Assembly (NCBI RefSeq): GCF_001263175.1
Contig: NZ_CP012332.1
Span: 2,167,501 to 2,231,500, forward strand
DNA length: 64,000 nt
Source of the DNA: Vulgatibacter incomptus
GTDB taxonomy: Bacteria; Myxococcota; Myxococcia; Myxococcales; Vulgatibacteraceae
Direction of reading: 5' to 3'
Below are positions 40,762 through 50,600 of the stretch, in pieces. The position numbers and the translations under genes are program-made. Numbering within the stretch: the stretch's first letter is position 1; the number at the start of each line of letters is the position of its first letter. The notes beneath the pieces are model-generated. The model was not told the DNA's origin. It worked only from the letters and a program-made list of their open reading frames with translations, and searched no databases.

Positions 40762-43700
40762 ATGTCCGACTTCGTCCACCTACATCTCCACACCCTCTAT
40801 TCGCTCCTCGACGGCGCGATCCGGATGAAGGACCTGATCAAGGGGGTCAGCGAGAAGAAGATGTCGACCGTGGCCGTGACGGACCACGGCAACATGTTCG
40901 GCGCGGTGGACTTCTACAAGACCGCCAAGGCCGCGGGGATCAAGCCGATCTTCGGCTGCGAGGCCTACGTGGCCGGGCCGAAGGGGCGCGGGGATCGCAG
41001 CGAACGGGTCTCGAACCACCTCGTGCTCCTTGCGAAGGATCAGGAGGGGTGGCGGAACCTGCGCTACCTCGCGTCGATGGGCTACGTGGAGGGGCACTAC
41101 TACCACCCGCGTATCGACAAGCAGCTCCTCAAGAAGCACTCGAAGGGACTCTTCGGCCTCACCGCCTGCCTGGGCGGCGAGGTTCCCCAGCTCGCGAAGC
41201 GCGGCGACATGGACGGCGCCCGTCGGGCGGCGCTCGAATACAAGGAGATCTTCGAGCCGGGACACTTCTTCCTGGAGATCCAGTCGAACGGGATGGCGGA
41301 TCAGGAGATCGCCAACGCCGAGCTGAAGCAGCTCTCCCGCGACCTGGAAATCCCCCTCGCTGCCACCGCGGACGCGCACTACGTGAAGCGCGAGGACGCG
41401 AAGGCCCACGAGCTCCTGATGTGCATCGCGCAGGGGAAGCTCTATGACGATCCCAAGCGGATGCGCCACGAGACGGAGGAGCTCTACATCAAGAGCCCCG
41501 AGGAGATGCTGGCGCACTTCACCGACGTCCCCGAGGCGGTGGAGAACACCGTCCTCATCGGCCAGCAGTGCAACGTGGAGCTGGAGCTCGGCAAGGTCTA
41601 CCTCCCGAAGTTCCGGGTGCCGGACGGCCACGACAACGACAGCTTCCTCGCGCACCTGGCGCGGACGGGCCTCGACCGCCGCTTCAAGGAGCTGGAGAAG
41701 CGCTATCCCCTCGACCGGGACGAGTACCGGCGCCGGTTGGAGATGGAGATCGCCGTCATCCAGTCGATGGGGTTCTCCGGCTACTTCCTGATCGTCCAGG
41801 ACTTCATCAACTGGTCGAAGGAGCACGGGATCCCGGTGGGGCCGGGCCGCGGCTCGGGTGCGGGCTCGCTGGTGGCGTACACCCTGCGGATCACGGACAT
41901 CGATCCCATCCCCTACGCCCTCCTCTTCGAGCGCTTCCTCAACCCCGAGCGCGTCTCGATGCCGGACTTCGACGTCGACTTCTGCCAGACCCGCCGCGGG
42001 AAGGTGATCGACTACGTCACCCAGAAGTACGGCGAGGACAACGTCGGCCAGATCATCACCTTCGGCCAGCTCTCGGCCAAGAGCGCGATCAAGGATGTGG
42101 GCCGGGTGCTCGGTCTCACCTTTGGTGAATGCAACGAGCTCACCAAGAACATCCCCAACCTCGTCGATGGCAAGCCGCCCACGATCGAGAAGGCCCTCGA
42201 GGCGGATCCCGCGCTGCAGGAGCGGGTGAACGGCGACGCGCGGATCGGCGAGGTCTTCCGGATCGCGAAGGCGCTCCAGGGGCTGAACCGCCAGGCCGGC
42301 ATGCACGCCGCGGGCGTGGTGATCTCGGACAAGCCGCTCTGGGAGTACGTCCCGCTCTACCAGCCCTCGGGCGAGAAGTTCCTGGTCACGCAGTACGCCA
42401 AGGACGAGGTGGAGGAGGCGGGCCTGGTGAAGTTCGACTTCCTGGGCCTGAAGACGCTCACCGTGATCGACGACGCGATCGCGATGATCAACGAGAACAA
42501 CCCGGGGCAGACGCCGCTCAGCCCCGAGGTGATCCCGATCGACGACGCGAAGACCTACGAGATGCTTTCCCGGGGAGACACCCAGGGCGTCTTCCAGCTC
42601 GAATCGTCGGGCTTCACCGAGCTCCTCAAGAAGCTCAAGCCGGACCGCTTCGAAGACATCGTCGCCGCCGTGGCGCTCTATCGCCCGGGCCCGCTGCAGT
42701 CGGGCATGGTCGACGACTTCATCGAGCGAAAGCACGGGCGGCAGAAGGTCACCTACCCCCACCCCGACCTGGAGCCGATCCTGCGCCCGACCTACGGCGT
42801 GATCGTCTACCAGGAGCAGGTGATGCAGATCTCGCAGGTGCTCGGGGGTTACACCCTGGGTCGCGCCGATCTGCTCCGCCGCGCCATGGGCAAGAAGAAG
42901 GCGGAGGTGATGCAGCAGGAGCGCGTCGGCTTCGTGGACGGCGCGAAGAACAACTCGGTCGATCCGAAGCTGGCCGGCGAGATCTTCGACCTCATGGAGA
43001 AGTTCGCCGCGTACGGCTTCAACAAGTGCGTGGTGGGCGAGACGCGGGTCGTGGACGCGCACACTGGCGCCCTTGTGCGGGTGGACGAGCTCTTCGCCAG
43101 GCGTCCGGCGGGCTTCGAAACCCTCTCCCTCGACGAGACCACCGGCAAGATGGTGGCCCGCCGCGTCACCGACGTGATGCAGAACGGTGTGAAGCCCGTC
43201 TTCACCGTCACGACGGCCCAGGGAAAGAAGGTGACCGCCACCGGAAACCACCCTTTCCTCACCAAGACGGGCTGGAAGTGGCTCGAGGAGCTGCGGCAGG
43301 GAGAGGAGATCGCGACGCCGCGAGCTCTGCCCCTCGCCAGGGGCGCCTCGTGGCCGCGGCACCAGCTCGTGGTGCTGGCAGGCATGCTCTCCGGTGCGGC
43401 TTCGCGCGTGGACGGCGCGTGGGAGATCCGCCTGGGCTCCGAGGCGCTGGCGGAGGACTTCGAGCACGCGGCGCGCTGCTTCCGGCACACCGCGGTCACC
43501 GAGGTTCGCGGCTCCCGGATCCGCATCCAGGCGCCGCAGCCTTTCCTCGCCTCCGGCGGCGCCGCACCGCAGCTCCGGCCCGCCGGGGACTGCGAGCTCG
43601 GGACCTGGGCCAAAGCTCTCGGCGTCCTTTGCCACGAATCGACTCCCCAGCCGAGCGCTCAAGAGGCCCGAGGCGCTACCGCCGCGGCCTCGCTGCCCGC

Positions 43701-45546
43701 CGAGCTGTTCACGCTGCGCGACGGCGACCTCGAGCTCTTCCTCGGGCGGCTCTGGTCCGCGTCGGGGACGCTCTCGTCGACCCCTCTCCTCGCGGTCGCG
43801 AACGAGGGGCTCGCGCGGGATCTCCAGCACCTCCTCTCCCGCCTCGGCATCGTCGCCGCCGTGCGCCAGGGGAGAGCTCGTGAAACGAGCTCTCGCGGAG
43901 CCGAAGGCGGAGCAGACAAGAAGAGGAGCGTTTCCGCGCGGAGCGCGGGTGAAGAACTCGGGCCCGCTTCTGCGGGACCGAGTTCTTCACCCGCTCTGGC
44001 CGGGTGGAAGGTGAAGCTCCTGGGCGGCGACGCGGTCGAGGCCTTCCACCACCGGGTGGGCCCGCACCTGGTGGGCCGCGAGGAGGAGCGCCGTGCGATG
44101 GCGGAGCAGATCCTCGCCCGCAAGCGCACCAAGAGGCCCGAGGACGAGATCCACTGGGACGAGATCGTCTCGATCGAGCCCGCCGGCGAGGCGATTACCT
44201 ACGACCTCACCGTCGACGAGACCCACAACTTCGTGGCCGACGGGGTGATCGTCCACAACTCGCACTCGGCGGCCTACGCGCTGATCACCATGCAGACGGC
44301 GTGGCTCAAGTGCCACCACCGGGCCGAGTTCATGGCGGCGCTCCTCACGAGCGACGCGGACAAGACCGAGAAGCTCGTGGCCCACATCGCAGACTCGCGC
44401 GACCGCGATCTAGAGGTGCTGCCGCCCGACATCAACGAGTCGGCCCGCTCCTTCAACGGCCGCGGCAAGCAGATCCGCTTCGGCCTCGGCGGCGTGAAGG
44501 GAGTCGGCGAGACGGCGATCGACTCGATCCTGGAGGCCCGCCAGCGCAAGGGCGAGGATGGCCCCTTCTTCGGCCTCTACGACTTCTGCGAGCGGGTCGA
44601 CCTGCGGCGCGTGAACCGCAAAGTGATCGAGTGCCTGGTGCGCTGCGGCGCCTTCGACTTCACCGCGATCCCCCGGTGGCGCCTCTTTGGCTCCATCGAG
44701 CGTGCCCTCGAGAGGGGGCAGTCCACGCAGCGCGATCGCGCCAGCGGCCAGTCCTCACTCTTCGGCCTCCTGGCCGGTCCGGCGAAGGCCGAGGAGAAGA
44801 CGCCCGGCGGCGACGGCGACTATCCCGAGTCGGACCCGTGGACCGACAAGGAGAAGCTCGCCGGCGAGCGCGAGACCCTCGGCTTCTACATCACCGGCCA
44901 TCCCCTGGATCAATACGCGGACGAGATCCGCCGGGTCGCGACCCACACCACCGCCCGGGTGCTCTCGAGCGCCAGGAACGGAGACAGCGTCAAGGTCGTC
45001 GGCGTGGTCTCGGCCCTGCGCTCGCGGCCGACCAAGACGGGCAAGCTCATGGGCTTCGCCACGATCGAGGATCTCACGGGTACCGTCGAGGTGATCTGCT
45101 TCGCCGGCGGAAGACGGCCCGGGCCTCCCGGTCCCGGCAGGCCCGCAGCCCGCACCGGCGGCTTCGAGGTCTGGCAGCCGCTGCTGGAGACCGATCAGCC
45201 CCTGCTCGTGTCGGGGACGGTCCAGCTCAACACGCGCGACGAGGAGAACCCGATCGCGGAGCTCATCGCGGACGACATCACGCCGCTCGCTGAGGTCCGG
45301 GCGCGCCACGCGTCCCGGTTCACGCTCACGCTCGACGCCGATCAGGCCTCCGCCGACAAGCTGCAGCGGGCCCGCGCCCTCCTCGGCCAGCATCCGGGGC
45401 CGCTGACGGTCGAGCTCCACATCCGGATCCCGGATCGCTCCACCACGCGCGTCGTCGTCCGCGACCTGAAGGTCGCCCCGACCGACGAGCTCGGCGAGCG
45501 GCTCAACCTCCTCTTCGGCGCTCGGGTGGTCGGCGTCGGCGCCTGA
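40762..45546 (+). CDS. dnaE: DNA polymerase III alpha subunit (DnaE) interrupted by an intein
   Basis: Replicative polymerase catalytic subunit. The 1594-codon frame encodes about 1183 residues of DnaE plus a 411-residue intein (residues 756-1166). The PHP domain starts at FVHLHLHTLYSLLDGAIR, the polymerase metal-binding aspartates are in MPDFDVDF near residue 400, and HhH and OB domains follow (SVKVVGVVSALRSRPTKTGK). The intein interrupts EKFAAYGFNK/SHSAAYALI; precise excision restores an intact DnaE1. ATG 40762 is well supported by the PHP start. The frame stays open throughout, so active polymerase depends on splicing. Confidence 0.97.
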   Translation: MSDFVHLHLHTLYSLLDGAIRMKDLIKGVSEKKMSTVAVTDHGNMFGAVDFYKTAKAAGIKPIFGCEAYVAGPKGRGDRSERVSNHLVLLAKDQEGWRNLRYLASMGYVEGHYYHPRIDKQLLKKHSKGLFGLTACLGGEVPQLAKRGDMDGARRAALEYKEIFEPGHFFLEIQSNGMADQEIANAELKQLSRDLEIPLAATADAHYVKREDAKAHELLMCIAQGKLYDDPKRMRHETEELYIKSPEEMLAHFTDVPEAVENTVLIGQQCNVELELGKVYLPKFRVPDGHDNDSFLAHLARTGLDRRFKELEKRYPLDRDEYRRRLEMEIAVIQSMGFSGYFLIVQDFINWSKEHGIPVGPGRGSGAGSLVAYTLRITDIDPIPYALLFERFLNPERVSMPDFDVDFCQTRRGKVIDYVTQKYGEDNVGQIITFGQLSAKSAIKDVGRVLGLTFGECNELTKNIPNLVDGKPPTIEKALEADPALQERVNGDARIGEVFRIAKALQGLNRQAGMHAAGVVISDKPLWEYVPLYQPSGEKFLVTQYAKDEVEEAGLVKFDFLGLKTLTVIDDAIAMINENNPGQTPLSPEVIPIDDAKTYEMLSRGDTQGVFQLESSGFTELLKKLKPDRFEDIVAAVALYRPGPLQSGMVDDFIERKHGRQKVTYPHPDLEPILRPTYGVIVYQEQVMQISQVLGGYTLGRADLLRRAMGKKKAEVMQQERVGFVDGAKNNSVDPKLAGEIFDLMEKFAAYGFNKCVVGETRVVDAHTGALVRVDELFARRPAGFETLSLDETTGKMVARRVTDVMQNGVKPVFTVTTAQGKKVTATGNHPFLTKTGWKWLEELRQGEEIATPRALPLARGASWPRHQLVVLAGMLSGAASRVDGAWEIRLGSEALAEDFEHAARCFRHTAVTEVRGSRIRIQAPQPFLASGGAAPQLRPAGDCELGTWAKALGVLCHESTPQPSAQEARGATAAASLPAELFTLRDGDLELFLGRLWSASGTLSSTPLLAVANEGLARDLQHLLSRLGIVAAVRQGRARETSSRGAEGGADKKRSVSARSAGEELGPASAGPSSSPALAGWKVKLLGGDAVEAFHHRVGPHLVGREEERRAMAEQILARKRTKRPEDEIHWDEIVSIEPAGEAITYDLTVDETHNFVADGVIVHNSHSAAYALITMQTAWLKCHHRAEFMAALLTSDADKTEKLVAHIADSRDRDLEVLPPDINESARSFNGRGKQIRFGLGGVKGVGETAIDSILEARQRKGEDGPFFGLYDFCERVDLRRVNRKVIECLVRCGAFDFTAIPRWRLFGSIERALERGQSTQRDRASGQSSLFGLLAGPAKAEEKTPGGDGDYPESDPWTDKEKLAGERETLGFYITGHPLDQYADEIRRVATHTTARVLSSARNGDSVKVVGVVSALRSRPTKTGKLMGFATIEDLTGTVEVICFAGGRRPGPPGPGRPAARTGGFEVWQPLLETDQPLLVSGTVQLNTRDEENPIAELIADDITPLAEVRARHASRFTLTLDADQASADKLQRARALLGQHPGPLTVELHIRIPDRSTTRVVVRDLKVAPTDELGERLNLLFGARVVGVGA
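43027..44259 (+). mobile_element. DnaE intein with degenerate LAGLIDADG endonuclease
   Basis: Block A starts CVVGETRV (Cys 1). Block B has TGNHPFLT with the TxxH histidine at intein position 75. Block F/G ends YDLTVDETHNFVADGVIVHN followed by Ser as the +1 residue, so all splicing residues are present. The endonuclease region has two recognisable but degraded LAGLIDADG helices, VVLAGMLSGAAS (about residue 870) and LELFLGRLWSASG (about 990), in which the acidic residue is replaced by Ala or Ser. The insertion point is three residues beyond the site used by the cyanobacterial split DnaE intein. Confidence 0.93.
43872..43998 (-). repeat. Palindromic element, copy 2, in frame inside the dnaE intein
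   Basis: Read on the minus strand, this 127-bp stretch matches copies 1 and 3 in order: first hairpin (43947-43992, a 15-bp perfect stem GGGTGAAGAACTCGG plus a 5-bp inner stem), second hairpin CCGCGC/TCC/GCGCGG, the AACGCTCCTCTTC core, the CGCCTTCGGC segment and a terminal hairpin GAGAGCTCGT/GAA/ACGAGCTCTC (43872-43894). On the plus strand it is translated as about 42 residues (1037-1079 of the DnaE frame) rich in Ala, Ser, Gly and Arg, between LGIVAAVRQ and WKVKLLGG of the endonuclease domain. Confidence 0.9.
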
Positions 45547-45558
45547 GCGTCGTCGGCC

Positions 45559-46197
45559 TCAAGGCTCGACGAGGTCGAGGAGCGCGGCGTTGTCGTATTC
45601 GGCGAGCACGACGCGGGCCGGATTGCCCATCACCAGCGCACCCGGGGGCACGTCGCGGGTGACGATGCTCCCGGCGCCGACCGTCGCGCCGTCCCCGATG
45701 TGGATGGGCCCCGTCAGCACGGAGTTTGGCCCGATCCAGACGTTGTTTCCGATCGTGGGGACGCCGCCGCGGCCGGCGGACAGGCCCATCCCGATCGTCA
45801 CGCCGTGCGTCACGTTGCAATTGGAGCCAATCCGGGTCGGCCCGATGATGATCGAGTAGGGGTGGCCCAGGTGGAAGCCCGGACCGATCTCGCAACGCGG
45901 CGAGATCTCGACGTGCAGCACCAGCCGCACGAAGGCCTGGAGTACGACGTAGATCGCGTAGGGGATCACCGCGAAGGCCACGTGTTCCCTGTGCAGCGTC
46001 TGCGCGAGCTGGCCCAGGCGGTAGACGGCCACGCAGGGGATCTCGAGCTGCCAGAGCCACGCCTTCAGTTTTCCCGAGAACGAGGGCGTGCGCGTCCGCA
46101 GGCCGATCCGGTAGCCCTTCTCGCAATCCTCGCGCAGGTGCCAATGACGCTTTGGGAGCGCGACCCCTTCTGCGTGGTGGCCGGCGTCGGAGATCAT
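45559..46197 (-). CDS. Serine O-acetyltransferase-like (CysE/LbH) protein
   Basis: A 212-residue left-handed beta-helix acetyltransferase. The C-terminal half has CysE-like signatures: GPGFHLGHPYSIIIGPTRIG, NCNVTHGVTIGMG, GVPTIGNNVWIGPNSVLTGP, and GNPARVV at the end. The catalytic-type His are in LGHPYS and THGVT. The N-terminal half, with a hydrophobic segment near residues 75-95, differs from standard CysE. Its position, overlapping by 1 bp an SGNH-type lipoprotein gene, suggests acetylation of a cell-surface glycan rather than cysteine synthesis. The dnaE stop is only 12 bp away. Confidence 0.8.
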   Translation of the reverse strand: MISDAGHHAEGVALPKRHWHLREDCEKGYRIGLRTRTPSFSGKLKAWLWQLEIPCVAVYRLGQLAQTLHREHVAFAVIPYAIYVVLQAFVRLVLHVEISPRCEIGPGFHLGHPYSIIIGPTRIGSNCNVTHGVTIGMGLSAGRGGVPTIGNNVWIGPNSVLTGPIHIGDGATVGAGSIVTRDVPPGALVMGNPARVVLAEYDNAALLDLVEP

Positions 46198-47054
46198 CAC
46201 CGGACCATACCCGCAGGCGCGACCTGCCTCCGGGCGGAGTCCTGCTCGAGCGAGGCCAGGAGCGCCACGAGCGCCCTCGCCACGTGCTCGCGCCCTGCTT
46301 CGTTGAGGTGCGAGCCGTCGTAGGTGTACGCCGGGATCAGCATCGGAACGTCGCGGCCCCCGAGACTCGAAGTGGTGACGCTTCCGTCGGTCCCGGTCGA
46401 CTCGACACGGGCGAGGTCGAACACGGGCTCCCGGCCGCGGTAGGTCTCCCGAATCAGCGTGTTGAATTTCTCCCGAATCGCGTTCATCGACACCGAGGTA
46501 GGCCGTCCCATCATCGACTTCACGAGCGACTTCACGCCGCCCTGCCGGGCCGTGAGCGGCACGGTTACGTGGACGAAGGTCGTGGACGGAAACAGCCGTC
46601 GAAGCTCCTCGACCGAAGCCCGGTAGCCGGAGAAGAGCGCCGCCACGTCGGTCGATCCGTCGAAGTCGACGTAGCAGAGCTTCATCAACGCCAGCTCGGG
46701 GGCCTGCGCCGGATCGCCGCCGAACGCCCTCCGGAACGATTCCACTTTGGTCGAAGGCGCGCCGTTCTCGCCGATGAACGAGTGCCCGATCGTACCGGGA
46801 GCGAGCCCACACGCGTCCCGGGTCTCGACGACCCGCAGGGGGATTCCTTCACGCGCGGCAAGCGATGCCACCCCGGCGAGGATGTCGGCGCCCACCGACT
46901 GGTGTCCGAAGAAGATCGTCGCCCGCGAGAGGCGCTCCAGGTCGCTTCGGAGCGTCTCGTCTCGAGAGACGGGCGAGGATTCCGGAGCCGCGCACGCGCC
47001 GGCGACGACGCCCGCGACCATGGCGCTCAATACAAAAATTATCTGATTGGTCAT
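46197..47054 (-). CDS. SGNH/GDSL-like lipoprotein
   Basis: A 285-residue protein with a lipoprotein signal (FVLSAMVAGVVAGACAAPE; Cys 21). After it, IFFGHQSVGADILAGV resembles block I of SGNH hydrolases with His-Gln in place of the usual GDS. KLCYVDFDGSTDVAALFSGY and TFVHVTVPLTA fit the middle strands, and YTYDGSHLNEAGREHVARAL supplies the block V D-x-x-H motif (DGSHL). Possibly an esterase or acetyl-transfer partner of the adjoining acetyltransferase. ATG 47054 is preferred over TTG 47090. Divergent from the Ig-repeat gene. Confidence 0.72.
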   Translation of the reverse strand: MTNQIIFVLSAMVAGVVAGACAAPESSPVSRDETLRSDLERLSRATIFFGHQSVGADILAGVASLAAREGIPLRVVETRDACGLAPGTIGHSFIGENGAPSTKVESFRRAFGGDPAQAPELALMKLCYVDFDGSTDVAALFSGYRASVEELRRLFPSTTFVHVTVPLTARQGGVKSLVKSMMGRPTSVSMNAIREKFNTLIRETYRGREPVFDLARVESTGTDGSVTTSSLGGRDVPMLIPAYTYDGSHLNEAGREHVARALVALLASLEQDSARRQVAPAGMVR

Positions 47055-47303
47055 ACAGCCATGGTGATGCGATGGAACCGATCCGGTCAACGCGGCTCGG
47101 ATCCTGCGAGTCTCGTTTTCAACAGGGACGCGAGATCACTTCGGAGAATCGAGGCGTGAGCGATGCTGTTGCTCCTGCATTCAATGAAAATCTAAGTATC
47201 CAATACACCCATTCGGGCCATTGTCTCGAGCCCGACGGGCCTTTCCAGCGCCATTCGACTGGGGTAAGCGTTCGCAGTTCCCGCCGCCGCAATGGAGTCA
47301 CCG

Positions 47304-47636
47304 ATGCTCCCTGGACGCATGTTCTGCCTTGCGCTGGCTTTCTCCTATTTGTCGATCGCCGGCGCGTGTAGCGACGGTGCTTCTTCGCATGGATCGGAGT
47401 CGAAGCCGACGCCGATCGAAGTCGAGCCGGCCAGCGCAGAGGTGAGAACCGGGGAACGACAGACGTTCACAGCCGTCGACGTCGAAGGCGCCGCCGTGGC
47501 GGTGGTCTGGTCGGTCGCGGAGGCCCACGGCGGAACCATCGACCCGAAGGGTCGGTACACGGCCCAGCGTTGCCCGGGACGTTCACGTTGGTCGCGTCCC
47601 GGATCGGCAATCCGGAGATCCGCGCGACGTCCGTGA
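47304..47636 (+). pseudogene. 5' part of the giant Ig-repeat gene, frameshifted off
   Basis: Encodes a lipoprotein signal (MFCLALAFSYLSIAGAC, lipobox AGAC), a short Ser-rich spacer and the first Ig-like repeat up to GGTIDPKGRYTA. Codons after about 47562 (QRCPGRSRW...) no longer fit the repeat, whereas frame +2 from there reads ALPGTFTLVAS, the expected continuation. Adding one C at 47563-47565 would give YTAPALPGTF and a single 2644-residue reading frame ending at 55237. ATG 47304 has GGAG 6 nt upstream. This is either a true frameshift or a sequencing error. Confidence 0.75.
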
Positions 47637-50600
47637 TCCGGGTCCGTGCCGGCCCGGACGACTCGCCCATCGTCCTCGAGCCACCATCGGCGACAGTGGA
47701 CGCTGGCGGGCGCCGCCAGTTCCACGCCGTTGTCCTGGGCAGCGACGACCAGGCCGTGATCTGGCGCGTCGACGAAGGCGCACGGGGAGGCGCGGTCGAT
47801 CCCACGGGCCTCTACACGGCTCCTTCGGCACCAGGTGTATTCACTTTAGTCGCAACCAGCGTCATCGACCCCGATCTCAGCGCGTCAGCCTCTATCACCG
47901 TGAGGGAACGGGAGCCGGTGGTCGTCACAGTCGAACCGGCCACGATCGACCTCCTCGCCGCGGAGCGCCTGCGATTCCAGGCCATCGTCTCCGGTGCCGA
48001 CGACACGACCGTGAGCTGGACCACGTCGGCCGGAACAATCGACGCCACCGGCCTCTACACCGCTCCATCCGAACCGGGCACCTACTCGGTGATCGCTACC
48101 AGCCTCGCCGATCCGCAGGCCAGCGCCACCGCGCAAGTCACCGTGCGGGCGCAAGAGCCGGTGGTCGTCACGATCGACCCCGCCGAAATCGGCCTTCTCA
48201 GCTCCGAGAGCCACCGGTTCCAAGCTCGGGTGTCAGGCATCAACGATCACTCGGTGAACTGGTCCGCGTCGGGCGGCACGATCGACTCCACCGGGCTCTA
48301 CACCGCTCCGACCGAACTCGGCCTGTACACGGTTGTCGCCACCAGCCTGGTGGATCCGCAGGCGACCGGCACGGCGCAAGTCACAGTGAGGGCGCGAGAA
48401 CCCGTCGTGGTCTCGATCGACCCGACCTACGTCGAGCTCCTCACCTCAGAGAGCCAGCGGTTCCAAGCCTGGGTGTCCGGCACCGACGATCATTCAGTGA
48501 GCTGGTCCGCGTCGGGAGGCACCATCGACTCGACCGGGCTCTACACCGCCCCATCCGAGCAGGGAACCTACTCCGTAGTCGCCACCAGCCTGGCCGACCC
48601 GCAGTCCAGCGCCACTGCGCAAGTCGTCGTGAGGGCGCGAGAGCCGGTCGTCGTCACGATCGAACCCGCCGAAATCGAGCTTCTCACTTCCGAGAGTCAC
48701 CTGTTCCAAGCTCGGGTGTCCGGAACCGACGATCACGGCGTGAGCTGGTCCGCGTCGCGCGGCACGATCGACTCTGGCCTCTATACGGCTCCACCCGAGC
48801 CGGGAACCTACACTCTGGTCGCAACCAGCCTGGCCAACCCGCAAAGCAGCGCCACCGCTCAAGTTACGGTCAAGGCACGAGAGCCGGTCGTCGTCACGAT
48901 CGAACCTTCCGATATCGAGCTCCTCACTTCCGAGAGTCACCTATTCCAAGCTCGGGTTTCGGGAACCGTCGACCAAATAGTGAGCTGGACCGCGTCGGGC
49001 GGCACGATCGACTCCACCGGCCTCTACACCGCTTCGACAGAACCAGGCGTGTACACGGTCATCGCCACCAGCCTGGCCGATCCGCAAAGCAGCGCCACCG
49101 CGCAGGTCACGGTCAAGGCACGGGAGCCGGTCGTCGTCACGATTGAGCCTACCGAAATCGAGCTTCTCACTTCCGAGAGCCACCGGTTCCAAGCTCGAGT
49201 TTCCGGCACCGAGGACCACACCGTCAGCTGGTCCGCGTCGGGCGGCACGATAGTCGCCACGGGCCTCTACACCGCCCCCTCTGAGCCGGGAACCTACTCC
49301 GTGGTTGCCACCAGCTTTGCTGATCCGCAGGCCACCGCCACCGCGCAGGTTGTCGTGAGGGCGCGGGAGCCGGTCGTCGTCTCGATCGACCCGATCTACG
49401 TCGAGCTCCTCACCTCCGAGAGCCAGCGTTTCCAAGCGTGGGTGTCCGGCACCGACGACCATACGGTGAGCTGGTCAGCGTCAGGCGGCACCATCGACGC
49501 AGGGGGCCTCTACACTTCACCGTCGGAGCCGGGAACTTACTCCGTAGTCGCCACCAGCCTGGCCGATCCGCAGAGCGGCGCCACCGCGCAGGTCGTCGTG
49601 AGGGCGCGAGAGCCGGTAGTCGTCACGATCGAACCCGCCGAAATCGAGCTTCTCACTTCCGAGAGCCACCTGTTCCAGGCGTCGGTCTCCGGCACCACCG
49701 ACCAGGCCGTGACCTGGTCCGCAACAGCCGGCGCCATCGACTCAACTGGCCTCTACACCGCACCTTCCCAACCGGGAACCTACGCCGTGATGGTGACCAG
49801 CCTCGCCGACCGGCGGGCCACCGCCACGGCGCAGGTCGTCGTGAGGGCGCGAGAGCCGGTCGTCGTCACGATCGAACCCACCGAAATCGAGCTTCTCACT
49901 TCCGAGAGCCGCAGGTTCCAGGCGTCGGTATCCGGCACCAACGACCATACGGTGAGCTGGTCGGCATCGGGCGGCACCATCGACCCGACAGGCCTCTTCA
50001 CCGCCCCGTCTCATCAAGGAACATTCGTGGTCGTCGCGACGAGCCTGGCCGAGCCGCAGAGCAGTGCCACCGCCCAAGTCAGGGTGACGGCGCGAGAGCC
50101 GGTCATCGTCACGATCGAACCCGCCGAAATCGAGCTCCTCACCTCTGAGAGCCGCCGGTTCCAGGCGTCTGTATCCGGCACCACCGACCAGGCCGTGACC
50201 TGGTCCGCACCAGCAGGCGTCATCGACGCAACCGGCCTCTACACTGCCCCTTCGGACCCGGGAACCTACGCCGTGATTGCGACCAGCCTTGCCGATCCGC
50301 AGGCAAGCGCCACCGCGCGGATCATGGTCAAGGCGCGGGAGCCGGTCGTTGTTTCGATCGACCCGATCTTCGTCGAGCTCCTCACCTCCGAGAGCCAGCG
50401 GTTCCAAGCGTGGGTATCCGGCACCACCGACCAGGCCGTGACCTGGTTCGCATCGGCCGGCGCCATCGACGCAACCGGTCTCTTCGCCGCCCCGTCTCAA
50501 CCGGGGACCTACTCCGTGGTTGCCACCAGCTTGGCTGATCCGCAGGCCACCGCCATCGCGCAGGTTGTCGTGAAGGCGCGAGAGCCGATCGTCGTCTCGA

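Noticed and set aside
40780-43830. About 1000-codon antisense frame opposite dnaE
   Set aside because: No recognisable domain or ribosome site, and it mirrors the codon pattern of dnaE.
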